Below, in pieces: positions 1 to 9,366 of a stretch of 64,000 nucleotides of DNA. The notes beneath the pieces were generated by a model. That model did not search any database. It saw nothing but the letters and a program-made list of their open reading frames with translations, and was not told the origin of the DNA. The position numbers were made by a program, and so were the translations under genes. The first letter of the stretch is position 1; each line of letters starts with the position of its first letter. This stretch comes from Devosia sp. (GTDB taxonomy: Bacteria > Pseudomonadota > Alphaproteobacteria > Rhizobiales > Devosiaceae), in assembly GCF_017744655.1 (NCBI RefSeq), contig NZ_JAGIAW010000004.1, positions 1-64,000 on the forward strand, read 5' to 3'.

Positions 1-299
1 ACGCCATGTCGATCACTCCATAGCCCCCGCTGAAAACAGCCAGGGCACGGTTGGAACATGGGTCAAATCTCGATGGAAATAGTCCCGCCTAGCGGGTCAC
101 TTCTCAGTGGCAATCAACATGCCATTCTATGATGTTGGGCATGCATACCTTTTTTTGCAGGTTCGCTCTTTTATCGAAATCGCTCTGGTTGCTTCGGTCT
201 TCTGGCGAACTGAGGTTTGCTCTTGAAATGCAAAGCCCAAGGAAACTAAGGCTAGACAGCTTCACTCTTTCGCGGTCGGGATACTAAATTGTAGCGATC
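1..299. other. Non-coding left edge
   Basis: I see no supportable gene here. The stretch lies downstream of the minus-strand GntR gene. A short T-run near 151 could help end transcription coming from the left, but there is no clear hairpin beside it. Confidence 0.4.
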
Positions 300-1004
300 C
301 TACAAAAGCGCGTCCTTGAGGCTACGGGCGAGTTCCGGGTTGCCGGAGAGTTTGAGCTCGTTTTCGACATGCTCGAGGTGATGCACCATTGCGTGCTGCG
401 CTTTTTGCAGGTCGCCGTTCTTGAGATGCATCAGCAGTTCTTCGTGCTCGTCCGGTCCGCAGTTGTATTTGTCGGAATCGCGGAAGGCCGCGGTGATGAG
501 GGACGTGCGGCTGACGAGGTCGCGCATCATGCCCCAGAGAAAATCGGCTCCCGCCATTTCGGCCAGCATGAGGTGAAAGCCGCCGGAGAGCTTTATGATC
601 TCGCGCTGGTCATTGGCGGCATTGGCTGCGCGCTCCTTGGCCACATGCGCAAAGAGGTCCAGCAATTTCTCGGCATCGAGGTGGCCGATCAGCCGCGCTA
701 GCACCCGCTGCTCCACTTCGCGTCGGATATGGAAGATATCGCGGGCTTCTTCCGCGCTGGGTTCGGCGACGATGGCGCCTTTGTTGGCTTCGGTCTTGAC
801 GAGGCCGTCGCGCTCAAGGGCTGTCAGCACCTGCCGGATGCGGGCGCGGCTTACGCCGAAAATTTCCGCAAGCTCAGCCTCTTTGAGACGCATGCCCGGG
901 CGCAGGCGGCGCTCGGCGATGGAGAGCCAGATGCGTTCGGCGATTTCATCGACGGTTATAGGTGCCATTTGTGCGGACCGGACAGCGTTGCCTTGAGACT
1001 TCAT
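300..1004 (-). CDS. GntR/FadR (FCD) family transcriptional regulator
   Basis: This 234-residue protein is the usual length for the FadR subgroup. Residues 15-80 form a GntR winged helix (IAERRLRPGMRLKEAELAE, then the recognition segment GVSRARIRQVL). The C-terminal all-helical FCD domain keeps likely metal-binding histidines in GFHLML, DEHEEL and MVHHLEH. It is divergent from the flavin reductase gene, and a perfect palindrome lies in the gap, so it probably represses itself and the catabolic/transport genes to its right. The ligand is probably a small carboxylate or pathway intermediate, which is inference from the FCD family. Confidence 0.93.
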   Translation of the reverse strand: MKSQGNAVRSAQMAPITVDEIAERIWLSIAERRLRPGMRLKEAELAEIFGVSRARIRQVLTALERDGLVKTEANKGAIVAEPSAEEARDIFHIRREVEQRVLARLIGHLDAEKLLDLFAHVAKERAANAANDQREIIKLSGGFHLMLAEMAGADFLWGMMRDLVSRTSLITAAFRDSDKYNCGPDEHEELLMHLKNGDLQKAQHAMVHHLEHVENELKLSGNPELARSLKDALL

Positions 1005-1042
1005 AACTCATTTTTCCATCTGGTCCACATAAATCAGAAGCG

Positions 1043-1058
1043 TTATTGTCGACAATAA
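1043..1058. promoter_or_regulatory. GntR operator in divergent promoter region
   Basis: TTATTGTCGACAATAA is a perfect 16-bp palindrome. It lies between the GntR start at 1004 and the flavin reductase start at 1088. It fits the FadR-type operator pattern TnGTnnACnA. Its 12-bp core recurs exactly at 2515-2526. Confidence 0.75.
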
Positions 1059-1087
1059 TGTCGACGTAAATCGGCATAAGGACGCTT

Positions 1088-1723
1088 GTGGCTGAAGGTA
1101 TCGCGATGGAATTCGATTTGACTGCGCTCGAGCCGATGGACCGCTATCGTCTGCTCACCAATTTTGTGGGCCCGCGACCCATAGCCTTGGTCACGACGCG
1201 CTCCGCGGCCGGGCACAGCAATGGCGCGCCCATGAGCTTCTTCAATGTCTTTTCCCATGACCCGGCCATTGTGGCGCTCGGCATTCAGCCGCGGCTCGGC
1301 GGGGAGGAAAAGGACACCGTCGCCAATATCAGGCGCACCAATGAGTTCACGGTGAACATGGTCGATATGCCACTGGCTCAGACCATGTTGGTCTGTGGGC
1401 TGCCGGTTGATGCCGATACCGATGAATTGGCTTTAGCCGAGGCCGAAACCGCGCCCGGCGCCCAGGTCGACTGTGTCTATTTGCCCGCCAGCCCCTGCGC
1501 CATGGAGTGTCGCGTCGAGCGCATCATCGAATACCCGCGCCGCGTCATCGTCCTGGGCGAGGTGGTGCATATGCACATTCGCCCCGATTGCCTCGACGAG
1601 CAGCAGCGCTACGTCAACCCCGAGGTTTATCACCCGATCGCGCGGCTCCATGCCGACAATTACATCGTCTCCGATCAGCAGTTTGTGCTGAAGGCCCCCA
1701 AGCTGGCCGACCTCAAGAAGTAG
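1088..1723 (+). CDS. Flavin reductase-like FMN-binding protein (DIM6/NTAB family)
   Basis: A 211-residue single-domain protein of the flavin reductase-like split-barrel family. The recognisable core is the N-terminal stretch RLLTNFVGPRPIALVTT, followed by GHSNGAPMSFFNVFSHDPAIVALG, split here only by wording, which is where this family binds FMN. GTG at 1088 is chosen because AAGGA sits 5-6 bases upstream; ATG 1106 is an alternative. Relatives reduce flavin for a partner monooxygenase or act directly on small aromatics. No monooxygenase is visible in the window, so the partner is unknown. It heads the plus-strand genes controlled by the divergent GntR and is followed 11 bases later by the racemase-like gene. 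Confidence 0.85.
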   Translation: MAEGIAMEFDLTALEPMDRYRLLTNFVGPRPIALVTTRSAAGHSNGAPMSFFNVFSHDPAIVALGIQPRLGGEEKDTVANIRRTNEFTVNMVDMPLAQTMLVCGLPVDADTDELALAEAETAPGAQVDCVYLPASPCAMECRVERIIEYPRRVIVLGEVVHMHIRPDCLDEQQRYVNPEVYHPIARLHADNYIVSDQQFVLKAPKLADLKK

Positions 1724-1734
1724 ATGCCAAAGCC

Positions 1735-2436
1735 ATGCAAATCCTGCTGATCAATCCCAATTCTACCGCCTCGATGACTGAACAGGCCCTGCGCACAGCG
1801 CAACGTGTGGCTTCGCCTGGCACGGTGATCGACGCGCGCACAGGCCAGAATACGCCGGTCAGCATCGAAGGGTTTTCCGACGAAGCCCTGTCCGTTCCCG
1901 CCATGCTGGCCGATATTCGCGCGGCGGAGGAGGCCGGCGCCGAGGCCACAGTCATCGCCTGTTTCGACGATCCGGGACTCGATGCTGCTCGCGAATTCGC
2001 CGCCGGTCCCGTGCTTGGCATCTGCCAGGCCGCCGTGCAGGCCGCCATGGTGGTAGCAAAACGTTTTTCCATCATCACCACACTGCCGCGCTCCGTACCC
2101 GCCATTGAAGATCTGGTGCTGCGCTATGGCGCCAGCCAACATTGCCGCCGCGTCCGCTGTATCGATCTGCCGGTACTGACGCTCGAATCCGAGCCCGAGC
2201 GTGCCTTCGATCTGCTGCTCGCCGAAATCGCACGGGCGCGTGACGAAGACCGCGCCGAAGCGGTGGTGCTGGGCTGCGCCGGCATGTCGGAAATGACCGA
2301 TGCGCTGACTGCGGCCACTGGCGTCGTCGTCATCGATGGCATCGTTGTCGCCATCAAGGCGGCCGAAGCGCTGGTCGGGGCAGGGCTACGCACCTCCAAA
2401 GCCAATTCCTACGCTTTCCCCCGCCAGAAGGACTGA
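1735..2436 (+). CDS. Asp/Glu/hydantoin racemase family protein
   Basis: A 233-residue protein beginning MQILLINPNSTASMT, the signature opening of hydantoin racemase-type proteins. The two catalytic cysteines of this family are matched by ATVIACFDDPGLDAAREF (Cys near residue 77) and AVVLGCAGMSEM (Cys near 182). The open frame extends to 1507 in the shadow of the flavin reductase gene, so ATG 1735 is the sensible start. Relatives racemise 5-substituted hydantoins or act on allantoin, maleate or similar compounds. With the amidohydrolases downstream this suggests cyclic-amide catabolism, but the substrate is not determined. Confidence 0.85.
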   Translation: MQILLINPNSTASMTEQALRTAQRVASPGTVIDARTGQNTPVSIEGFSDEALSVPAMLADIRAAEEAGAEATVIACFDDPGLDAAREFAAGPVLGICQAAVQAAMVVAKRFSIITTLPRSVPAIEDLVLRYGASQHCRRVRCIDLPVLTLESEPERAFDLLLAEIARARDEDRAEAVVLGCAGMSEMTDALTAATGVVVIDGIVVAIKAAEALVGAGLRTSKANSYAFPRQKD

Positions 2437-2514
2437 CGCCTCTCTCGAAAGGAGCCTCGTCAACGTGATTGCCGAGAGCTTTGTGGCGATTTTGTCTGTT
2501 ATAGTGTTGGCATA

Positions 2515-2526
2515 ATTGTCGACAAT
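2515..2526. promoter_or_regulatory. Second GntR operator, upstream of the ABC/amidohydrolase operon
   Basis: ATTGTCGACAAT is a perfect 12-bp palindrome, identical to the core of the site at 1043-1058. It lies in the 292-base gap between the racemase-like gene and the first permease. The gap holds no convincing gene. This points to a separate regulated promoter for the transporter block. Confidence 0.7.
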
Positions 2527-2728
2527 AGAATTGACAAAGACATTTTCGACCGTAAGGATGACGGTCACGCGGTTGGAAGAGGGCCGCTGGAGGATGGAGG
2601 AAAAGATGGGTTTTGCCGGGAGCGCCCTCGCGTCCCGAAATGACGGAATGATCGGTCGTCCCGATCAGCGCCTGGTCCTGCGCCCAGCCTCCGTACCAAA
2701 ACTCTCTTTGCCAAACGGGAAATAGCCA

Positions 2729-3697
2729 ATGCTGGTCTTCATCATCAAAAAGCTAGCCAATGCTCTACTGGTGATGCTGACAGTGGCCTTTCTGGCCTTC
2801 CTGATTTTCCGCCTGGCGGGCGATCCGGTGGATATGATGTCCACCGAGCAGACGACCCAGGCCGACAAGGAACTGCTGCGCGAAAAGCTTGGCCTCAACG
2901 ATAATTTCTTCGTCCAATATACCCGCTTCGTAGCCAATGCGGCCCAGGGCAATTTCGGCATCTCCTATCGCAACGGCCAGGAAGTCCTGGGCCTGATCGC
3001 CGAACGTTTCCCCGCCACCATGGAGTTGGTGATCGTCGCGACAATTCTATCGCTTCTGATCGGCCTGCCTCTTGGCGTGCTGACGGCGATAAAACGGGGC
3101 GCCTGGTACTCAGAAATCCTGCAATTTGGCTCGATTATCGGGGTGTCGCTCCCGAGTTTCGTGGTCGGCATCCTGCTTATTCTGGTGTTTTCCGTCTCGC
3201 TCGGCCTGCTGCCCGCCTTCGGGCGTGGCGATGTCGTCGAGCTCGGCTGGTGGTCGACCGGCTTTCTCACGCGTACCGGTCTCCTCGCGCTGATCCTGCC
3301 CTCGATTTCGCTCTCGCTTTATCAGGTGACGCTGGTCATGCGCCTCGTCCGCGCCGAAATGCTCGAGGTCATGCGCTCCGACTTCGTCAAGTTCGCCCGG
3401 GCCCGCGGCATTCCGCGCTTCCGCATCTATTTCCGCCACGCCCTGCGCAATTGTCTCATGCCAGTGGTGACCCTCACGGCGATGAATATCGGCACGCTGA
3501 TCGCCTTCGCGCTGATCACCGAAACCGTCTTCCAGTGGCCGGGTATGGGCATGCTGTTCATCCAGGCCGTGACCTTCGTCGATATCCCGGTCATGGCGGC
3601 CTATCTCTGCATTGTCTCCTTCATTTTCGTTTTCCTCAACACCATGGTCGACATCCTCTACGCGGTGATCGACCCCCGCTTGCGCGGCGCCCAGTAG
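2729..3697 (+). CDS. Dipeptide/oligopeptide-type ABC transporter permease (DppB family)
   Basis: A 322-residue inner-membrane permease. It starts with the typical DppB hydrophobic segment after a few residues (MLVFIIKKLANALLVML), followed by FRLAGDPVD and the conserved long periplasmic loop. The EAA cytoplasmic loop that contacts the ATPases is at about residues 220-240 (RARGIPRFRIYFRHALRN). Later membrane helices include ETVFQWPGMGMLF. It pairs with the DppC-type permease 12 bases downstream and belongs to the GntR-linked operon. Substrate specificity cannot be read from the permease. Confidence 0.95.
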   Translation: MLVFIIKKLANALLVMLTVAFLAFLIFRLAGDPVDMMSTEQTTQADKELLREKLGLNDNFFVQYTRFVANAAQGNFGISYRNGQEVLGLIAERFPATMELVIVATILSLLIGLPLGVLTAIKRGAWYSEILQFGSIIGVSLPSFVVGILLILVFSVSLGLLPAFGRGDVVELGWWSTGFLTRTGLLALILPSISLSLYQVTLVMRLVRAEMLEVMRSDFVKFARARGIPRFRIYFRHALRNCLMPVVTLTAMNIGTLIAFALITETVFQWPGMGMLFIQAVTFVDIPVMAAYLCIVSFIFVFLNTMVDILYAVIDPRLRGAQ

Positions 3698-3709
3698 GGG
3701 AGGCGAACC

Positions 3710-4648
3710 ATGTCGATCCAGTCCACGCCCCAACGTCCCTCGCTGATCGAGCGCATCCGTCGCAGCGATCTCTGGTGGTCCTTTTCTCGCTCGGTTCCGG
3801 CGCGCTTTGCCGCCGTGCTGCTGACCGTGCTCGTGCTCCCTGCCTTCCTCGCTCCGCTTATCGCGCCGCAAAATCCCTATGATGCGATGCAGCTTGACAT
3901 GTGGAAGTCCGAACTGCCGCCCATCTGGGTCGAAGGCAGCGAATGGCCCTATATCCTGGGCACCGATACCCAGGCCCGCGACATGCTCTCGGTGATGCTT
4001 TATGGCACGCGCACCTCGTTGCTGATCGGGCTTGCTGCGGTGTCCTTCTCGCTGCTGATCGGCCTTAGCCTTGGCCTCATCGCCGGCTATTTCGGCGGCG
4101 TGGTCGACAACCTTCTTATGCGTATCGGCGACGTGGTCCTTTCTATCCCGACCATTCTCATCGCCATTCTCGTCTCGGCCATTGTTCGCCAAATGCTGCC
4201 GCCCGACCTGCGCGAAATCGGCGCTTCGGCGGTTTTAGTGCTGGCCATCACGCTATCGGGCTGGGTGCAATATGCCCGCACGGTACGCGCTCAGACCATT
4301 GTCGAGCGCGGCAAGGAATATGTCATGGCGGCACGCTTGCTGCGCGTGCCGCCTCGCCGTGTCATGGTCAAGCATATCCTGCCCAATACGCTGACACCGG
4401 TTTTCGTCGCCGCCACGCTCAGCTTTGGCATGGCCATTCTCACCGAAGCGACACTGTCCTTTCTCGGCATCGGCATGCCGCCGGGCCAGCCTTCGCTCGG
4501 CACGCTGATCCGCATCGGCAATCAATATCTGTTCTCGGGCATGTGGTGGATCGTCATCTTCCCCGTCACGCAGCTCTGCCTGCTGGTCATTTCGGTGAAC
4601 CTGTTGGGCGATTGGCTGCGTGATGCCCTCAATCCCAAGCTGCGATAA
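3710..4648 (+). CDS. Dipeptide/oligopeptide-type ABC transporter permease (DppC family)
   Basis: A 312-residue permease with the DppC N-terminal OppC_N segment, a membrane helix at about 30-50 and the hallmark GTDTQARDMLS, followed by LYGTRTSLLIGL. The EAA loop is near residues 206-225 (AARLLRVPPRRVMVKHILPN). The C-terminus LLGDWLRDALNPKLR is characteristic of the family. It forms the second half of the membrane channel with the gene before it. The cytosine deaminase-like gene starts 13 bases after its stop. Confidence 0.95.
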   Translation: MSIQSTPQRPSLIERIRRSDLWWSFSRSVPARFAAVLLTVLVLPAFLAPLIAPQNPYDAMQLDMWKSELPPIWVEGSEWPYILGTDTQARDMLSVMLYGTRTSLLIGLAAVSFSLLIGLSLGLIAGYFGGVVDNLLMRIGDVVLSIPTILIAILVSAIVRQMLPPDLREIGASAVLVLAITLSGWVQYARTVRAQTIVERGKEYVMAARLLRVPPRRVMVKHILPNTLTPVFVAATLSFGMAILTEATLSFLGIGMPPGQPSLGTLIRIGNQYLFSGMWWIVIFPVTQLCLLVISVNLLGDWLRDALNPKLR

Positions 4649-4661
4649 TCCGGGGGAAGCC

Positions 4662-5855
4662 ATGAACGACCTGCACCTGAAAAACGTCCGCCCCCTCGGC
4701 GAGGCCACCTGCGACATTCTCATCAAGAACGGCATGATCGTCGAAATCGGCAAGGTTGCCGATCAGCCCGGCATGCCCACCGAAGATGGCGGCAATGCCA
4801 TTGTCTGGCCCGGCCTCATCGATGCCCATACCCATCTCGACAAGACCACCTGGGGCATGGGCTGGCACGAAAACAACCGCGAAGCCGTGCTGCGCAGCCG
4901 CATCGATTTCGAGCGCGAAAACCGCATCGCCCTCGGCATGGACCCGCATATCCAGTCCATGCGCCATGCCATCGGCCTGGCTTCCAATGGCGCTACCCAT
5001 ATCCGCAGCCATGTCGACATCGACACCACCCATGGCCTGACCCTGGTGGAAGGCGTCGAACGCACTCGCGAAGCCCTCAAGGGCATTATCGACATTGAAC
5101 TCGTCGCCTTCCCGCAATCGGGCGTCATGGGCCGTCCGGGCACGGTCGAACTGCTCGACGCAGCCCTTGCCAATGGCTGTGAAGTCCTGGGCGGCATCGA
5201 CCCCTGCGGTATCGACCGCGACCCCAAGGGTCAGCTCGACGTGCTCTTCGATCTTGCCGTCAAGCATGGCGTCGATGTCGATATTCACCTCCATGAAACA
5301 GGCGACCTCGGCGCATTCACCATGGAACTGATTTTCGAGCGCGTTCGCGCCAATGGCATGCAGGGCCGTTTCGGCATCAGCCATGCCTTTGCGCTCGGGA
5401 TGAGCGACACCGTCCGCGCCGGCAAGCTCATCGACGAAATCGCCGAACTCGATATCGCCATTCTCACCACCGGCGCGCCCTCGGCCACTGTTCCCTCGGT
5501 AAAGCGCCTGCGCGAGGCCGGGGTGCGCACCGGTGCCGGTTGCGATGGTATCCGCGACACCTGGGGTCCCTGGGGCCAGCCCGATATGATGGACCGTGCC
5601 CGCATCATCGGCATGAAGAATGCCGTGCGCTCCGACATCGACCTGCGACACATGCTCGAACTCGTCTCCCAGGGCGGCGCCGATGTCATGCGGCTTGAAA
5701 ACTATGGCGTAAAAGTCGACGCCAAGGCCGATTTCACCCTGCTGGTCGGCGAAACCGTGGCCCACTCCGTGGTCGAGATCGCCCCGCGGCCCATGGTCGT
5801 CAAGGGCGGCCGCGTCATTGCCCGCAACGGCACCTGCATCGTGGACATGCCATGA
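4662..5855 (+). CDS. Amidohydrolase, cytosine deaminase-like (CodA/AtzC group)
   Basis: A 397-residue metal-dependent hydrolase. Metal-ligand motifs are visible: GLIDAHTHLDK (His 56 and 58), RSHVDID near 115, DIHLHETGD near 207, ISHAFALG near 240, and GCDGIRDTWGPWG near 293, which matches the CodA-type SDnxrdfwnPyG pattern. ATG 4662 follows GGGGGAAG at good spacing; the frame extends upstream only inside the permease gene. Relatives deaminate cytosine, isoguanine or N-alkyl ammelides. With the importer and three more amidohydrolases it probably removes an amino or amide group from an imported heterocycle. Confidence 0.9.
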   Translation: MNDLHLKNVRPLGEATCDILIKNGMIVEIGKVADQPGMPTEDGGNAIVWPGLIDAHTHLDKTTWGMGWHENNREAVLRSRIDFERENRIALGMDPHIQSMRHAIGLASNGATHIRSHVDIDTTHGLTLVEGVERTREALKGIIDIELVAFPQSGVMGRPGTVELLDAALANGCEVLGGIDPCGIDRDPKGQLDVLFDLAVKHGVDVDIHLHETGDLGAFTMELIFERVRANGMQGRFGISHAFALGMSDTVRAGKLIDEIAELDIAILTTGAPSATVPSVKRLREAGVRTGAGCDGIRDTWGPWGQPDMMDRARIIGMKNAVRSDIDLRHMLELVSQGGADVMRLENYGVKVDAKADFTLLVGETVAHSVVEIAPRPMVVKGGRVIARNGTCIVDMP

Positions 5856-7342
5856 GCGCACTAAAATCCCTCAAACTCGGCGCAAGGCCAGAGGGGCGCA
5901 CGCTCCTCACCGCCGCCTGGGTTCTAGCCCATGAGGAGGCCGGCCCCGTCCTCCTCAAGAACGGCGAAGTGGTCATCGAGGGCGACCGCGTCATCTTCAC
6001 CGGCCATGGTTTTGCCGGCGACGTCGCCCGCCGCATTGATTTCGGCCGCGCGCTGATCTCGCCCGGCCTCATCGATCTCGACGCCCTCTCCGATCTCGAC
6101 ACCACGATCCTTGGCATCGACCATTTTCCCGGCTGGAAAAAGGGCCGCGTCCTGCCGCTGACCTATGTCGAAAAAGGGCCGTACGAAATGTATACGCCCG
6201 AGGAACTGGCCTTTCAGAAGCGTTTTGCTTTCGGCCAACTGCTCCTCAACGGTATTACGACCGCGGCCCCCATCGCCTCGCTCTTCTATCGTGAATGGGC
6301 CGAAACCGTTGCCGAGTTTGACGCCGCGGCCGATGCCGCCGGCGAACTCGGCCTCCGTGTCTATCTCAGCCCCGCTTACCGCGCCGGCGGCATGGTCCTT
6401 CACGCCCCCGGCGATGTGCGCCCGCATTTCGACGAGCAGCGCGGCCTTGATGGTCTTGCGGATGCCGTCAGCTATATCGAGCGCCAGTCCGGCCGTTATG
6501 GGGGCCTCATTCAGGGGCTTCTCGCGCCTGACCGCGTCGAAACCTGCACCACGGCATTGCTGCGCGCCACTTTCGAACAGGCCGAAGCTCTCGATTGCAA
6601 GGTTCGCCTCCATATGGCCCAGGGCACCATGGAGATGGACGTCGTCAAATCCATGCACGGCACCACGGGCCCTGTCTGGCTCGCCCGCGAAGGCCTCCTC
6701 AGCAATCGCCTCATCGCCCCCCACGCCACCGTCGCCACCGACGAAGACCTAGCGCTCTATGCCGAGTACGGCGTTTCCATCGTTCATTGTCCGCTGGTTT
6801 CGGGCAGAGGCGGGGGCACCCTAAAATCTTTCTCGCGCGTCCGCGATATGGGCATCACCATTGCGCTGGGCACCGACACGACGCCGCCCGACATGATCAT
6901 GAACATGCTGGTCGGCCTCATCGCCTGCCGCATCAATGACGGCGCACCCGAACGCATTTTGTGTCGCGATCTCTTCGAGGCCGCCACCCTTGGCGGCGCC
7001 AAGGCTCTTGATCGCGCCGACATCGGACGCCTCGCCCCGGGCAGCAAGGCCGACATCGCCGTCTTCCGCCTCGATGATATGCATATGGCTCCCTCCATCG
7101 ACCCGATCACGACCCTCGTGACCTGCGGCTCGGGCAAGGTGACGCAAGCCGTCTTCGTCGACGGCCGTCTCTCCATGCGCCATGGCGAAGTCGCCGGCAT
7201 CGACATGGCCGCAGCGCGGGATCAGGCGCAGGCCCAGTTCGACCGGCTCATCGCCCAGTATCCGGCCCGTTCCTATGGGCATCCGCCGGTTTCGGAAATC
7301 TTCCCGCCCAGCTATCCCGAACGGGAGCAATCGCATGGCTGA
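5852..7342 (+). CDS. Amidohydrolase family protein lacking the HxH motif (copy 1)
   Basis: A 496-residue COG0402-type amidohydrolase whose start overlaps the previous stop as ATGA. The family frame is clear: a GPVLLKNGEVVIEGDRVIF N-terminal beta sandwich, HMAQG near 253, APHAT near 288 and GTDTTPPDM near 339. At the usual first metal motif (GLIDAHTH) it reads GLIDLDALSDLD, so both N-terminal His ligands are replaced. A paralogue at 10995-12467 has the same change. It may be a divergent metal site or a non-classical hydrolase; the substrate is unknown. It is about 40 residues longer than typical TrzA-type enzymes. Confidence 0.88.
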   Translation: MSALKSLKLGARPEGRTLLTAAWVLAHEEAGPVLLKNGEVVIEGDRVIFTGHGFAGDVARRIDFGRALISPGLIDLDALSDLDTTILGIDHFPGWKKGRVLPLTYVEKGPYEMYTPEELAFQKRFAFGQLLLNGITTAAPIASLFYREWAETVAEFDAAADAAGELGLRVYLSPAYRAGGMVLHAPGDVRPHFDEQRGLDGLADAVSYIERQSGRYGGLIQGLLAPDRVETCTTALLRATFEQAEALDCKVRLHMAQGTMEMDVVKSMHGTTGPVWLAREGLLSNRLIAPHATVATDEDLALYAEYGVSIVHCPLVSGRGGGTLKSFSRVRDMGITIALGTDTTPPDMIMNMLVGLIACRINDGAPERILCRDLFEAATLGGAKALDRADIGRLAPGSKADIAVFRLDDMHMAPSIDPITTLVTCGSGKVTQAVFVDGRLSMRHGEVAGIDMAAARDQAQAQFDRLIAQYPARSYGHPPVSEIFPPSYPEREQSHG

Positions 7343-8321
7343 CGACAAGCGACCTTGCCTAGAGGTGCAAAACCTCGTCGTCGAATTTCCCAATCGTCAC
7401 GGTACGCTGACTGCGCTCAACGATGTGTCGCTCAGCATCGCGCCCGGGGAAATCCTCGGTGTCGTCGGCGAATCCGGGGCCGGCAAGTCCATGACCGGCC
7501 TTGCCATCCTGGGCCTTCTCGAACGCCCCGGCCGCGTTGCCTCGGGCGATATCCTTCTCGAAGGCCGCTCCATTGTCGGCCTCAGCGACAACGAAATGGA
7601 AAAAGTCCGCGGCCGCGAGATCGGCGCGATTTTCCAGGACCCGCTGACTTCGCTCAATCCGCTCTTCACCGTGGGCAGCCAGCTTGGCGAAACCATCCGC
7701 CAGCACCTGCCCAATACTTCCAAGGCTCAGGCCCGCACCCGCGCCATCGAGCTTTTGCGCGAAGTCGGTATTCCCGGCCCCGATGAGCGCGTCGATCACT
7801 ATCCGCACCAGTTTTCCGGCGGCATGCGCCAGCGCGTCGTCATTGCCCTGGCGCTCGCCGCCCGCCCCAAACTCATCATCGCCGACGAGCCGACCACGGC
7901 GCTCGACGTCTCCATCCAGGCTCAGATCACCGGCCTCCTGCGCCGCCTCTGCAAGGAAAACGGCACGGCGGTCATGCTGGTCACCCATGACATGGGCGTC
8001 ATCGCCGAAACCGCCGATCGCGTGGCCGTCATGTATGCCGGCCGTCTCATCGAGATCGGCCCGGTGGAACAGGTGCTGAAGAACCCCTCCCACCCCTATA
8101 CGCGCGGCCTCATGGCCTCCATTCCGGCCCTTGGCGCCCGCGTCGAAAAGCTCAACCAGATCGATGGCGCCATGCCGCGCCTCAATGCCATTCCGCCTGG
8201 CTGCGCCTTCAATCCACGCTGCCGCGAAGCTGGCCCGCGCTGCCGCCAGGACCTGCCTGTGCTGGCGCCTACGCCCGCCGGCATGGCCGCCTGTTGGCTT
8301 CACAATGGAGGCGTCGCATGA
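7335..8321 (+). CDS. Dipeptide-type ABC transporter ATP-binding protein (DppD family)
   Basis: A 328-residue ATPase. Walker A is GESGAGKS (residues 45-52), the ABC signature FSGGMRQR is near 160 and Walker [10 protein letters not shown] is near 178. The C-terminal oligopeptide-transporter extension carries the cysteine cluster [15 protein letters not shown] that may bind an Fe-S cluster in this family. ATG 7335 overlaps the preceding gene by 8 bases; the reading frame upstream is a shadow. It pairs with the DppF-type ATPase that follows with an ATGA overlap, giving a complete importer with the two permeases and the binding protein. Confidence 0.95.
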   Translation: MADDKRPCLEVQNLVVEFPNRHGTLTALNDVSLSIAPGEILGVVGESGAGKSMTGLAILGLLERPGRVASGDILLEGRSIVGLSDNEMEKVRGREIGAIFQDPLTSLNPLFTVGSQLGETIRQHLPNTSKAQARTRAIELLREVGIPGPDERVDHYPHQFSGGMRQRVVIALALAARPKLIIADEPTTALDVSIQAQITGLLRRLCKENGTAVMLVTHDMGVIAETADRVAVMYAGRLIEIGPVEQVLKNPSHPYTRGLMASIPALGARVEKLNQIDGAMPRLNAIPPGCAFNPRCREAGPRCRQDLPVLAPTPAGMAACWLHNGGVA

Positions 8322-9280
8322 CCCGCTCCGACACCGCTGCGCTCGAGGTCGTCCATCTCGACAAGACCTTCGACGTCTCGGCCTCCTTCCTCAATCGCCT
8401 GGTCTACGGCCGCAAGCGCCAGATGCTGCATGCCGTCAATGATGTGACCTTTTCCGTCCCCCTGGGCGGCTGCGTCAGCCTCGTGGGCGAATCCGGCTGC
8501 GGCAAATCCACCGTCGCCCGCCTCGTCACCGGCCTATACGATCCGAGCGCCGGCGAAATCCGCTTCGCACCCGGCAAGTCCGGTGCGCCGCTTTCGGCGC
8601 AGATGATTTTCCAGGACCCCTATGCCTCGCTCAATCCGCGCTGGCGGGTGAAAAACATCATCGCCGAGCCGCTGCGCGAACTCAAACTGCGCAATTCCGA
8701 GGCCGAGATCACTGAGCGCGTCGCCGAACTCCTCGGCATTGTCGGCCTCAACATCGCCGATGGCGAAAAATTCCCGCATGAATTTTCCGGCGGCCAGCGC
8801 CAGCGCATTTCCATCGCCCGCGCGCTCGCCTCCGAACCTGAATTCCTCGTCTGCGACGAGCCGACTTCGGCGCTCGACGTGTCGGTGCAGGCGCAGATCC
8901 TCAACCTGATGCGGCGTCTCCAGGACGAGCTGGGCCTGACCTATCTCTTCATCAGCCACGACCTCAGCGTCGTGCGCCACATGTCCGACCGCATCGCGGT
9001 CATGTATCTCGGCCGCATTGTCGAAGAGGCGGAGACCGAAGTCCTCTTCGCCGATCCAAAGCACCCCTATACGCGCCTGTTGCTTGAAACTATTCCCGAT
9101 GTGAACGAGCCGCATCGCGACCGCGAGATCGTCGCAGGCGAAGTGCCGAGCCCGCTCGCTCCGCCGCCCGGCTGCACCTTCCACACCCGCTGCCCCCTGG
9201 CCCAGGCCCAATGCAAGGTCGAACGCCCGGAGCTGCGACACAAACCCGATGGCAGTCGCGTCGCCTGCCACTTCGCCTGA
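8318..9280 (+). CDS. Dipeptide-type ABC transporter ATP-binding protein (DppF family)
   Basis: A 320-residue ATPase. Walker A is GESGCGKST (about 57-65), the signature FSGGQRQR is near 157, Walker B is [12 protein letters not shown], and the H-loop is FISHDLSVV. The C-terminal [15 protein letters not shown] cluster is typical. ATG 8318 overlaps the DppD stop (ATGA) and GGAGG lies a few bases upstream; a TTG in frame at 8294 is less likely. It is the second nucleotide-binding subunit of the region 1 importer. Confidence 0.95.
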   Translation: MTRSDTAALEVVHLDKTFDVSASFLNRLVYGRKRQMLHAVNDVTFSVPLGGCVSLVGESGCGKSTVARLVTGLYDPSAGEIRFAPGKSGAPLSAQMIFQDPYASLNPRWRVKNIIAEPLRELKLRNSEAEITERVAELLGIVGLNIADGEKFPHEFSGGQRQRISIARALASEPEFLVCDEPTSALDVSVQAQILNLMRRLQDELGLTYLFISHDLSVVRHMSDRIAVMYLGRIVEEAETEVLFADPKHPYTRLLLETIPDVNEPHRDREIVAGEVPSPLAPPPGCTFHTRCPLAQAQCKVERPELRHKPDGSRVACHFA

Positions 9281-9309
9281 GGAGGGAAAGCTCAGGCCGG
9301 GACGAACCC

Positions 9310-9334
9310 GTTCCGGGGCCCCAAACCCCGGAAC
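9310..9334 (+). repeat. Stem-loop before the binding-protein gene
   Basis: GTTCCGGGG and CCCCGGAAC form a perfect 9-bp stem around a 7-base loop, in the 86-base gap between the DppF ATPase and the binding protein. There is no T-run, so it is more likely an mRNA processing or stabilising element than a terminator. Confidence 0.6.
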
Positions 9335-9366
9335 GCCGAGAATAACGACATAACAGGAGAGAACGG

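Noticed and set aside
4629..5861. Long minus-strand open frame (about 410 codons) opposite the cytosine deaminase-like gene
   Set aside because: Composition is His/Asp/Gly-rich antisense of a high-GC gene; the plus frame has clear family motifs.
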